Assembly (NCBI GenBank): GCA_043228905.1
Contig: JBHGNT010000014.1
Span: 12,152,001-12,216,000 of the forward strand
Direction of reading: 5' to 3'
Length of the DNA stretch: 64,000 bases
Source of the DNA: Azolla caroliniana
Taxonomy: Eukaryota > Polypodiophyta
A model generated the notes under the pieces. The model searched no databases. It had not been told where the DNA came from and saw nothing but the letters and a program-made list of their open reading frames with translations. Shown here one piece after another: positions 9,918 through 18,704 of the stretch. The stretch's first letter is position 1, and each line of letters starts with the position of its first letter. The position numbers and the translations under genes are program-made.

Positions 9918-9931
9918 AAATTGGTTCAAAC
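9918..9931 (-). other. GYP-1 primer-binding site, self-priming type
   Basis: No TGG-type tRNA complement follows the 5' LTR. Minus-strand sequence after the LTR is GT then TTGAACCAATTT. This is the exact complement of AAATTGGTTCAA, the predicted first 12 nt of the transcript (10165-10154). The 2-nt gap recurs in GYP-H and LARD-A. Confidence 0.75.
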
Positions 9932-10376
9932 TGTCAGGAATAGTACTAAAACAGAGATGGAATTAGTACTAAGAACGGCAGTACTATTAGTACTAAGAGG
10001 ACGGGACTGCGTAAGATTCTCGAGAGAGGAAGTGAGAAGAGGAGAGAGAGAGAGATAGTGAGAATGAGAGAGAGAGAGAGAGAGAGATGATGACAGCAGC
10101 TATATATTATGTGAAAAGATAAGTACAAGCGGCTAAGAGACTTAAGACTGGCGTTGAACCAATTTGGTTCAAAACAATGCCTTGTGCCTCCTTTTATAGT
10201 GTTTTTAGGAATAATCCTGAAGCTTCTAGAATGTTCTAGAGAGATCTGGAATATACATCAATTTTCTATGATAAAGTATAAATGAAAATAATATCCTACA
10301 AAATACAATTCATAATCTAATGGTAAGAGCTCGACCCATGTAGCATAAAGTCATGGGTTCGAGTCTTGCCATGACA
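9932..10376 (-). repeat. GYP-1 5' LTR
   Basis: Promoter LTR on the minus strand, 445 bp, TG...CA ends, about 99% like the 3' LTR (differences: C/T, C/T, G/A, C/T and 6 bp in the GA repeat). Confidence 0.95.
10154..10198 (-). promoter_or_regulatory. GYP-1 core promoter and predicted RNA start
   Basis: Minus-strand TATAAAAGG starts at 10198. The base 33 nt downstream (10165) begins AAATTGGTTCAA, the complement of the primer-binding site, within the palindrome TTGAACCAAATTGGTTCAA. Confidence 0.65.
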
Positions 10377-11372
10377 ATTCCTAGGGAGTGGTGGTTTGAT
10401 AGGCTTAAAAACTTGGAGATACCAAATGACATGATCTAGGCCATCTAGGCTCTATATGAGCAAGTCTTTGGGTTCGTAAGATGCCCATGTGGCCTATCTC
10501 ATTGCTTCACCAGCACCTTTGGTGTAAAACAAGGTTGCCCCCTATCATTGACTCTTTTTGGAATCTACATTGATGAGATCACTCATTTTATTGCTCGTAA
10601 GGGAGGCAATGAAGTAGCCATTGGGGGTACACAAGTTAGTCTCTTACTCTACGCAGATGACATAGTTTTGCTCTCGGAGTATGAAGTTTGAACACAACAT
10701 ACAAAAGCACCTTAATGCCCTAGATGATTTTTGCACACAACGAGGACTAGTAGTGAATCTAGCAAAACTAAAGTCCTTATCTTTCATACATCGTCTCAAG
10801 TTAGGAGTAAATGTCACCTAATCCTCTCTCATAAACCAGTTGAGGTAGTTAGATCATATGTATATCTGGGAGTCACTTTTAGCTCGTTTAGGTAAATTCT
10901 CGATGTCCCAAGCAGCCAAAGATAGGCTAACGAGAGGGTATGCATCCCTCTCACTCTTAGAGAGACAATGCCACTAGGCATACTTTCAAGCGCCATAGAC
11001 TAAGGGATGGATCTTCAACTTATTAATGAACCCTTCCCTCATGTATGCATCAGTAGTATGGGCTCCAGGTCTACCATCTTTCGTGTGGGTGCAATTAGAG
11101 AGACCTTTGGTGACGATGTTATCACTTCAACTCTGAAGCAAATCGACAATACCACATGACATTATTAGCATAGAGTTCAATTTGCCCCTGATGTTAGTAG
11201 AATCTCTTTTCCAACTTGTAGTTTTTATTCATAGGATACATAGCCAACCACAAGATAGGATACCCCGTCCAGCTTTTGACACATCCTGATCCCTATATGC
11301 GTCCGGAGATACTAGCTCTTGATATAACGCTGTAGTGAGTTGGTTACTTGCAAATGGCATAGACATTAAGAA
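10377..11372 (+). pseudogene. LINE ORF2, middle part (RT palm and thumb)
   Basis: Continues the LINE interrupted at 4685. Frame pieces read REWWFDRL, then FGVKQGCPLSLTLFGIYIDE (block B) and LLLYADDIVLLS (block C, the YADD catalytic site), followed by VEVVRSYVYLGVTFSS, LMNPSLMYASVVWAPG and VESLFQLVVFIHRI of the thumb/connection region. Numerous stops and frameshifts show it is old. It ends in the left copy of a 20-bp duplication that flanks the PPR retrocopy. Confidence 0.85.
11353..11372. repeat. Left 20-bp target-site duplication of the PPR retrocopy
   Basis: AATGGCATAGACATTAAGAA here and AATGGGATAGACATTAATAA at 12305-12324 differ at two positions. Confidence 0.75.
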
Positions 11373-12304
11373 TCTTGAATGAACTTAGGCTTGTTTTATA
11401 TCAAAAGGAATAATGGCAACATGTTTTATCTAGAATTTTGCCCTTCGAGTAGTAAAAAAAGGATAAGAAGTGAAATCTGAAAACAAGGTTTGGAACATGA
11501 TCTTGTAATCACTAATATGCTAAACGATATGTATGCAGAATTCCATTTCTTCTTATGAGATGGATGGAGTCATTGAAACAGGAGGGGGGAGGATGCTCTT
11601 ACATATGCATTCAGAATAATTCCATTTCTTATGTGATGGATGGATTCATTGCTCTTGAAATATTGCATTCAAGTTGTGATTTTCATGGTCGAGCACATCT
11701 GATTTAAAAGAAAGGAAAAGAAATCCATATTGCCATCGCTCAACTAGGTATCAACTTGGATATGCTCATTAGAAGCACTGTTGATATGTATGCAGCACGT
11801 GGAAGTTTATCATATACATATAAACTGTTCGATGGGTTGAGATCCCTCAATGTGGGTGTCGATCACATGGCTTTACATGAAGGCATGTCCATACATGCTG
11901 AAATCATGGATTGAGGCATACAAAATGACCTCTATACCACAATTCTTTGCTTGAGTTTTACGTTGAATATGGGAAATAGATGATGCTTGGTCATTGTAAA
12001 TGTGGTGGTATGCATGTAAAGTTTGTCAAGGATTAGATGACCCAAAGGTGGTATCTGGATATGTTGAATATGAACATGATGAGGAAGATTGATTTGCATT
12101 GAGCATATGCAAATTCATGGTATGTTTCAACTATTGAGGACTTAGCGCTCAATCAAGTCTATCAAACGAAGGATTCATGGCTAGCCATTGTCTTAAACAA
12201 GACGGGTTGGGGAAGGATAATCACTTCCTTTCCATCATTTTATATTTTGTAGCTGATATGCATTTTAAAACTAATGGAAGGATATGTTTTCTTAAAATAA
12301 ATAC
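11373..12304 (+). pseudogene. PPR-protein gene retrocopy inserted in the LINE
   Basis: Frame fragments match plant pentatricopeptide repeat proteins. LGINLDMLIRSTVDMYAARG with SYTYKLFDGLRS is the usual 'DMYAKCGS..DA..LFD' repeat edge. HEGMSIHAEIMD and GIQNDLYTT follow the 'H+ IHAEI...G...D' pattern, and LLEFYVEYGK repeats it. The reading frame is broken many times. The insert is flanked by 20-bp direct repeats and ends in an A-rich stretch (AAAATAAATA), which together point to LINE-mediated retroposition of a PPR transcript. In seed-free plants PPR genes are numerous, which makes such a source likely. Non-functional. Confidence 0.6.
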
Positions 12305-12871
12305 AATGGGATAGACATTAATAACCTACCTCCCCTTAAGTACAACCATGGAACTGATCAAACTTTAATCTCTCATTAGGACCATAATAAAGTAGTACGC
12401 CAAGAAATATGGCAAATTTACACCCGATATAAATGGATCACCCCACGAGAGTCACTCCCATCTAAAATGTTGTACTATAAGGAAGACTTCATGCACTTCT
12501 CTATGTTAGGTTTTATTACACGACCAAAATATCTAGATACATTCTTATCAAATGCGCTAAGGGTAGCCACTGGACAACTTAGGATATCATCTCACCAACT
12601 TGAGATTGAGAATGGTCATGCTAATAGAGTCCTTAGAGAGGAAAGACTATGTAGGTTATGTCGCATAGAGATAGAGTATGAGTATTACTTTACATGCAAG
12701 TGTCCAACTTATGCCGAGATAAGGGCGAAATACCAAGACATACTAGGACCCTCTCCAAACTATTAGATTCCCCGGATAAAAAGAGAGTAGGTAGGTATAT
12801 CTTAGAGCTAAAACAACATAGGGAGAATAAAGTACAAAGTGTTAACCATAACCATTTTAATATTCACATTT
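12305..12871 (+). pseudogene. LINE ORF2 C-terminal part with cysteine cluster
   Basis: The LINE resumes at the right copy of the 20-bp repeat (NGIDINNL). It reads VRQEIWQIYTRYKWITPRE, then an intact stretch 12467-12766 including LRVATGQLRISSHQLEIE and the cysteine-rich end LCRLCRIEIEYEYYFTCKCP. That end is the CCHC-like nucleic-acid-binding tail of plant LINE ORF2, with the His replaced by Tyr here. After one frameshift, VGRYILELKQHRENKVQS closes the ORF near 12871. Confidence 0.8.
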
Positions 12872-13080
12872 AAATAAATAGAGCAGAAAGTATGTAAACC
12901 CTAGAAAAATAAATACATAAACTTAATTTCATACTTTCACGCCTTGGTCGCCTTCTTCTTCTTCTTCTTCTTCTTCCTTCTTCTATACTTCACTCGACTG
13001 CTTCCCCCCTTCATTCGCCTGTGACAAAAGACGCGCTTAGAGACACGACTGACACTCGCGAGGGAGATTCTGAGATAGCC
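12872..13080 (+). promoter_or_regulatory. Upstream and leader region of the J-domain gene
   Basis: AT-rich to about 12940, then a CT-rich tract with (CTT)n at about 12952-12978, typical of a plant 5' leader. No clear TATA box can be fixed. Confidence 0.4.
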
Positions 13081-14571
13081 ATGGCATCCACCAGCATACC
13101 TGCTCCCACCCCTAGCGAGAAGCTCCGTAAAGAAGGGAACAAGGTCTACAAGCAACTCACGGATCCATCCTTGTCGACTTCATTCGGCCCTGTCCTTAGG
13201 AAAGCCAAACTAGATCGTGCGAAAGACCTTTACCACCAAGCCATGGCTGCTAGCACTTCTTCAGATGAAAGAGCTTCTTGTTCCAAGAACCTTGCTTCTC
13301 TTGGCTATCTGTTTTGCCGAACTTATGTTGAGCACACGTTGTTGATTCCTGTCCAGAAAGAAGAAGATCTTCAAGATCCACATCAAGCCATGATCACCCT
13401 GAAATTCTATGTGTCTGAGGCCGTGCGGAACTTTGTTGCTGCGCTCCGCTATGGTACGAATGAGATTGATGCTAATCATCCATGCAAACCAAAGGCATGG
13501 ATAGATATGCTCATCCTTTCTGTCACCGATTTCATCAAATGGATCACTGACACATCTCTCCTTCTTCGGTTTCCTCATTCTCCCCTCCTCCAATACCTTT
13601 GTGATGCTTTCTCGGACCATCTTACATCTTTCACACCTCAAAACAATCATGGCCATCTTCAGCAAATTGAAGCTCCCTTAATAATTCGAGCATTCAAGAA
13701 CTACTCAGAGGCACTTTTTAACGAGGCTCTAACCAAACAACTACCTGATAAAAGCAACATTGACTATGCTGCTTGTGCACGGTTGCTCCATGATTGTGAT
13801 GTGCCCTTACGGAAAACCATCTCGCATCTACCGCATTTAGCCGCAACAGAAGAATACAAGAACTTAGTAGAAGAGGTTCACATGCTCGAGATCTCTGTCT
13901 CTATTCACCATTGCATATGTGAAGGCCTGCGAAACCTTGCGCTGGGTGACAAAGCTCTATCCAAAGCTTTAATGGACGATGAGGATCTTAACATGGATAG
14001 GGTGAAAGATTCATTGGACTATTATCGGCAAGCTTCAATTGCAACACATGGAAAGGACATGGAGATGGAGGCAATTGCCATGCATCGGATTGGAAAGGTA
14101 TATGGAGATGTTAATAAGATGGCAAGTACTGCGCACAAGTACCACTTCCAATGCGTGAGGCTCGCTCACACGGTCATGTCACCCCGGATCAAGCAATCAG
14201 ATTGGTACAAATACTCATTAGAGAAGGTGCAAGAGCATCAAGAGAAAGTAGTCCAAGAGGAGAAAGTGGAATATGAAAAGAGTAGAGAGCATATAGTGCA
14301 AAGATTGAAGATCAAAATCAACAAACTTTCTGAAGAAGCTAACAAGAGTGCAGAATCTTTCCTCATGTTTCTGTATAATGAGTATGCACACCCAGATTTG
14401 ACGAGGAATATTATACCCAATCTTGATACCAAAGAGCATGTGAAACAAAGCTTAAAGAAGGCGATCCTTCATTACCATCCAGACCACAATGCGACGTATA
14501 ATGAAGATTGGAAAGTGTTGTGCGATGAGATTTGCAAGCACCTCACTTGTAAGTATGAATGTTTCAAGTAG
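13081..14571 (+). CDS. Single-exon TPR-like/J-domain protein
   Basis: Probable Hsp70 co-chaperone of 496 residues; no localisation signal is visible. I chose the ATG at 13081 (CCATGGCA context) rather than the GTG at 13021, because the region before it is low-complexity. Residues 12-75 and roughly 300-365 form TPR-like helical hairpins (EGNKVYKQ, AKDLYHQAM; DSLDYYRQAS). A charged coiled coil occupies about 378-425. The C-terminus carries a J-domain helix II/III with KKAILHYHPDHN, so the HPD triad that stimulates Hsp70 ATPase is at 466-468. The J domain is terminal and short: the segment before HPD does not look like a full helix I. The frame is free of stops across 1.5 kb in a window where everything around is decayed, so it is probably a live gene. 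Client and pathway cannot be read from sequence. Confidence 0.8.
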   Translation: MASTSIPAPTPSEKLRKEGNKVYKQLTDPSLSTSFGPVLRKAKLDRAKDLYHQAMAASTSSDERASCSKNLASLGYLFCRTYVEHTLLIPVQKEEDLQDPHQAMITLKFYVSEAVRNFVAALRYGTNEIDANHPCKPKAWIDMLILSVTDFIKWITDTSLLLRFPHSPLLQYLCDAFSDHLTSFTPQNNHGHLQQIEAPLIIRAFKNYSEALFNEALTKQLPDKSNIDYAACARLLHDCDVPLRKTISHLPHLAATEEYKNLVEEVHMLEISVSIHHCICEGLRNLALGDKALSKALMDDEDLNMDRVKDSLDYYRQASIATHGKDMEMEAIAMHRIGKVYGDVNKMASTAHKYHFQCVRLAHTVMSPRIKQSDWYKYSLEKVQEHQEKVVQEEKVEYEKSREHIVQRLKIKINKLSEEANKSAESFLMFLYNEYAHPDLTRNIIPNLDTKEHVKQSLKKAILHYHPDHNATYNEDWKVLCDEICKHLTCKYECFK

Positions 14572-14978
14572 CTACATAGTTTTCAACATACATTATGTCC
14601 CAAAACAAAAACTTTTTGTAGATAATCCTTATGTTTGTATTCCTCATTCACATCACCATTGATGTTGTTGATGCAACTAGTGTGTATGGTAGTAGTTCCG
14701 TGACTATCACTAATGTTGCTCTTTTCAATGTCACCTTTCATGCACTATAGAATCATCCATCAAACAAGAGACAATCATGTCCACATGTCTCCAACAGGGA
14801 GTGTGGACATGGTCTAGATCCCATTATTGTGTGTTTCTCAAAGGTTATTCGATTGTATTGACCAATAACTAAATTTGTTCAGTTTGTTTGTAAATGGCTA
14901 TATTTGTAGATATGTAGGTTTAGTTAGCATTCAATAGATGCAAAATTCATGTTTGTATGTGTCCTAGAACATGCTACA
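14572..14978. other. 3' flank of the J-domain gene, no gene seen
   Basis: AT-rich. Holds possible poly(A) signals (for example AATAACTAAA near 14862) but no coding sequence. Confidence 0.5.
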
Positions 14979-15265
14979 ACAACATGATATCTATAAATTA
15001 AAATTAATTTAGATTTGGCATACACGTTGATAAAAGGGGGACAATATATATGACCTCTTAATATTTCAGTATTGACATGTTGAACTCCAGATAGGACTTG
15101 GCTCATATATTTTGTATGAAGGCAACATGATATCTATAAATTAAAATTAATTTAGATCTGGCATACATGTTGAAAAAGGGGGACAATATATATGACCTCT
15201 TAATATTTCGGTATTGACATGCTGAACACCAAATCGGACTTGGCTCATATATTTTGTATGAAGGC
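14979..15265. repeat. Tandem duplication of about 143 bp
   Basis: Two adjacent copies (about 14979-15121 and 15122-15264) share AACATGATATCTATAAATTA, GGGGGACAATATATATGACC and TTGGCTCATATATTTTGTAT, about 92% alike by eye. Confidence 0.85.
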
Positions 15266-15796
15266 AATGCCCTTATTGAATTTTAGCAATTGTTTTTAAA
15301 CCATGTGCCAAAGGGAGAACTTATGATAGCTTGGGTTAACCACTACCAGTTTTGTACACACCTAGATGTTGGTTTGAAATGAACAAATTAGGCTATTGTC
15401 ATAAGCTTAAAAGGAACAAGGTACATATATTGAACTCCTAATCTCTCTAAACAAAATTCTCCTTTTAGCCACCAAGATATTTTAGGATGCAATGTTTGTT
15501 TGTATTAACAATGTAATATGATATTGTCATCTTAGCATTCAAATGGTTGTAAGAATATCTAGTGACGATCATGTGGTAGCATGCATGACTTGAAGTGCGC
15601 TATGTATTGTTTTTTTTCTCTAAAACATTATTCTTCATTAGTAGAAATTTTGTATACATGACGAAATAATTAGGCTAAAAACATTACAATGGGTCTAGCC
15701 ATGATGACCTATGAAAACAACAAAGGAGAATGAAAGACGAAGAAAGAATGAAATTGAAAATCCTGTATGTATTGAACGTAGAACTTAGTGGACCAT
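15266..15796. other. AT-rich spacer, no gene seen
   Basis: No protein-like frame or clear element boundary until the CopJ LTR begins at 15797. Confidence 0.5.
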
Positions 15797-15847
15797 TGTA
15801 AAGAAATGGAGAGTGCGGGTGATGTCGTGCAGCAAAAGGAAACTCTA

Positions 15848-15886
15848 TGTGTGTGTGTGTGTGTGTGTCACACACACACACACACA
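15848..15886. repeat. (TG)n followed by (CA)n inverted repeat
   Basis: About 10 TG dinucleotides are followed directly by about 8 CA dinucleotides: a near-perfect palindrome inside the CopJ LTR, one base from the GACGG target site of the solo LTR. Confidence 0.9.
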
Positions 15887-15891
15887 GACGG

Positions 15892-16319
15892 TGTCACGAA
15901 CACACCAAGTGCGGACTAAGACAGAGCACAGATGATGAGGCTACGACGGAGCGATGACGGAATGACACAAGAGCATAAAGATAGAGATGAAGATTAAGGA
16001 GAGAAGATGGGCGAAACGAGAATATACTAGATTGATATGTCCATGACTGGCGTTGTTCACCTTGAATTCCTTCAAGGTGAACTCAACTATTTATACTAAG
16101 TGGCATGCATACATGTTGCATGCATCTGATATAATAGAGCATGTAGGCAGTAGGTACACATGCATGTGCCAAGTGTAAATAATACGAGGGAGAAATTATG
16201 CACATGATGCTTGCTAAAACCTACAATGAGGAAGTATATACATGATTATATGCTAGATGTGTGGTTAACACTTGACACTCGATTATAACATGGTCATGTC
16301 AAGGGTTCGAATCTTGACA
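15892..16319 (-). mobile_element. Solo LTR of the LARD-A family
   Basis: 428 bp, TGTCACG...CTTGACA, about 90% like the LARD-A LTRs. Exact 5-bp target duplication GACGG at 15887-15891 and 16320-16324. Keeps the minus-strand TATAAATAG (from 16095) and, 32 nt on, AAGGTGAACAA (16063-16053), plus the T-arm-like end TCAAGGGTTCGAATCTTGA. A product of LTR-LTR recombination. Confidence 0.92.
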
Positions 16320-16838
16320 GACGGAGATAGAGAACAAGAAATTGTATTAGCAAGAAACGATTACAAGCAAAAATACATCCAACCGTTAACTAGGTTACAA
16401 AAGAGCGGGTTTAAATACCAACTAACTTAGGGTAGCAACCCTTTCTACTATTTACAAATCCTGCATGAACCTAGTGTGTCCTTTGTTAATGTGAAAGCCA
16501 TTAGATTGGGAAAGTTGGGTTTGACTCTCAACACGTCCCTTAAAACACAACTTCCTGTCGCCAGAAAAGTCGTCTTGCTGTTTGTGTCATTTCGGGTTTC
16601 TAAATTCCTTGACTTTGTGTCCAAATGGTCAGTTGGGTCAACTTCAACTAGTCGATTGGTATATGTTCTCCTTCGTCCAATTACTTCGTGCTCCTTGTTC
16701 GACTAACCTGTTTGTTCGTTCGACTGCTAAGTTTGGCTTCGTGCTTCAACTCCCCTTGGTCAGTTGTGTTGCTACTTCGACTACTCCTTTGATCGACTGC
16801 TACTTGGTTGTTGTGTTGTACTGGTCAATTATGTTGTA

Positions 16839-17220
16839 GTCCCCCTCAAGCTCGACAATGCGGATATCATTAGACCAAGGTCCGACATAAATTGCCTGAG
16901 CTTGTGGAATCTTAAGGCTTTTGTGAAGATGTTGACTACTTGAAGGTTTGTGTTAATGTGTTCTATCCTGCAGGTCAACATTGCCACCCTGAACGTCTTC
17001 TCTATGAAGTAATAGTGCACTTTGATATGATTTGTGCACGGGTGGGGCACCGAGTTCCGAGCTAGATGAATAATGTTGATGTTGTTCCAATAAGGGAAAT
17101 TGTATCCTTGATAGGAACACTAGATCTTTCAATATTCGTTCGAGCCAAACGACTTCATAGGCTGCAATGGCCGCGCCCCTATACTTGGCTTCTGTGCTTG
17201 ACAATCAGATGTTTTTTGCT
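16839..17220 (-). pseudogene. CopJ RNase H remnant
   Basis: Minus-strand fragments read LSSTEAKYRGAAIAAYEVVWL (the 'STEAEY' block with the RNase H Glu) and then KTFRVAMLTCRIEHINTNLQ and VVNIFTKAL, the typical 3' end of Copia Pol before the polypurine tract. The DNA-binding Asp segment between them is deleted. Frameshifts throughout. Confidence 0.8.
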
Positions 17221-17518
17221 ACTTCAGTAGATAGCTCCAATACCGAGGGAAAAGAATAATCTCCAGGTCGATCATATGTCAACCTGGTAGCTAGCCTAGT
17301 CTGCGTTTGTGCACCCTTTGAACAACCGTTTCCGACTTATACAGGATCTCGTAATCCATTGTCCCACTAACTTCAGGAGATAGCTCCAATACCAAGGGAG
17401 AAAAATAATCTCCAGGTTGGTCATATGTCAACCTTGTAGCCGGCCTAGTCTGCATTTGTGTACCCTTTGAACAATCGTTTCTGACTTATACAGGATCTCG
17501 TAATCCATTGTCCAGTAA
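17221..17518. repeat. 149-bp tandem duplication within the CopJ RNase H
   Basis: Copies at 17221-17369 and 17370-17518 share AGATAGCTCCAATACC, ATCATATGTCAACCT-like and ACTTATACAGGATCTCGTAA, about 92% alike by eye. Both read as degraded RNase H on the minus strand. Confidence 0.85.
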
Positions 17519-17802
17519 CGTACCTGAGTTCTCTCTTAGCACAAGGGTGAAAGCATGGGAGTGGAAACAATTAGCTATGTTCGTGACATAGCTAATTAGC
17601 TATGCAAAAAGCTACTAGTGATAAATAGTCCTTTTTGTACAATGAATGAAAGCATTAGAATTTTTTAATTATATAAACGTGCACCATAAATGGAAATGTG
17701 AACCATAAATTATATACCAAATTCCTAGGTCCATTATGCATGATCCATTGCCACATCACGTTGGCCATCACTTTGTGACTATTTAGGCTTAAATTACTAC
17801 CA
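17519..17802. other. Spacer, no gene seen
   Basis: AT-rich DNA between CopJ and the 84-bp repeat array. Confidence 0.5.
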
Positions 17803-18106
17803 TTGTTCGCTCCTATTAAGTTCACTCCTCCATTGCCGCCATTCTACACTCCGTTGCCGCCACTGTTCGGTCCAGGATTTCTACCACTATTCAATCCGAC
17901 GGAGTTCACTCCTCCATTGTCACCATTGTACTCTCAGTTGCCGCCATTGTTCAGTTCTAGATTGTTGCCACTGTTCAATTTGACTGAGTTAGTTCCTCCA
18001 TTGCAGCCATTGTACACTCAGTTTTTACCACTGTTCGGGCCTGGATTGCAATAACTATTTGCTTTGACTGGTAGCCATTGCATCCACATCTTCGTCTGTT
18101 GATTAT
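17803..18106. repeat. 84-bp tandem repeat array, left block
   Basis: Three copies of an 84-bp unit (28 codons), with blocks such as GTTGCCGCCACTGTTCGGTC and CCTCCATTG. The minus strand reads an Asn/Gly/Ser/Pro repeat (NPGPNSG, NGGNGGVNS). The plus strand reads a Leu/Pro repeat (PPLFGPG, LPLFNPTE). Unit length divisible by three suggests a coding past. The minus reading looks more natural but contains stops. The block ends in GTAGCCATTGCATCCACATC, repeated at 22488. CopB interrupts it at 18107. Confidence 0.75.
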
Positions 18107-18537
18107 TGTTGACATATCAAGCTCAACTTAGTTTAGTCGTTTAGTCAATACACGTAACTTAGTAGTTACCTAAATAGAATCTAGTTAGTGTGTTGACCTT
18201 AAAGCCTTAAATAGGATTTTGTACTTGAGTAGGATACATTGTAGATCCTCCACTCCCATGTTCATTTAATATAGGACTTACACGTTTGTACCTATATTCT
18301 ACTCAAACATGTGCACCTTTGCACATGAGATGTATATATACCTCATTGTGCATATTTTTGTATTTGATGATGCTTTCTAATATAGTTAATCATCCCCCAT
18401 CTTGTCTTGTTGTTCATAAGTGTTAACTTCCTCTCTCTTCCTCTCACATACATACACACATACACTTAATCTTCCGCTTAACTTAATCACATATATAGTC
18501 ACTAATTAACCCATAGTTAATTACCTAATTCTTAACA
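18107..18537 (+). repeat. CopB 5' LTR
   Basis: 431 bp, TGTTGAC...CTTAACA, with TATATATA near 18330 as the probable TATA box. Confidence 0.9.
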
Positions 18538-18549
18538 TGGTATCAGAGC
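18538..18549 (+). other. CopB primer-binding site
   Basis: TGGTATCAGAGC, complement of the 3' end of plant initiator tRNA-Met, directly after the LTR. Confidence 0.95.
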
Positions 18550-18704
18550 GTGTGGTTTAGAAAATCCACTAAGCCCACCCGACTCCATGATTGTGTGTTT
18601 GAGACGCCGACGACAAATCCGGCTATCGGCTATTGTAGTGCCGCTACGTAGCACGTGTACGTGATCAAAGGAAGAAAAGACAAAAGGGAAGACATTACAA
18701 TAAC

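Larger units (their letters stand above)
4686..10376 (-). mobile_element. GYP-1: nearly intact Ty3/gypsy chromovirus
   Basis: Complete LTR retrotransposon on the minus strand. LTRs of 439 and 445 bp begin TGTCA and end TGACA and differ by about four transitions plus a GA-repeat indel. Gag (9862-8705) and Pol (8708-5136) are present, with a polypurine tract beside the 3' LTR and a primer-binding site beside the 5' LTR. It sits in the LINE RT gene with a 5-bp target duplication, GTTCC (4681-4685) and ATTCC (10377-10381). Removing it restores the LINE frame (DIVP joined to REWWFDRL). The chromodomain and gene order place it among chromoviruses of the Tf1/sushi/Tcn1 type. Insertion is recent by LTR divergence. 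One internal stop in pol is the only obvious lesion. Confidence 0.95.
15797..16838 (-). repeat. CopJ 3' LTR (about 610 bp), split by a solo LTR
   Basis: The left edge TGTAAAGAAATGG matches the LTR edge beside a primer-binding site at 23630 (CopL). The right edge abuts the minus-strand polypurine tract CTTGAGGGGGAC (16850-16839). A solo LARD-A-type LTR (15892-16319) with a GACGG duplication interrupts it. Includes the (TG)n(CA)n hairpin at 15848-15886. Confidence 0.65.

Noticed and set aside
9918-9931. Conventional tRNA primer site for GYP-1
   Set aside because: No TGG at the expected position. The sequence TTGAACCAATTT is explained exactly by the LTR's own RNA start.
10314-10376. Real tRNA genes at LTR ends
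   Set aside because: A- and B-box matches exist, but the acceptor stem does not pair and the T stem needs several G-T pairs, and every copy sits at the same LTR position. They are LTR parts, not tRNA genes.
13021-13080. GTG start for the J-domain gene
   Set aside because: The ATG at 13081 has better context and the preceding codons are low complexity.
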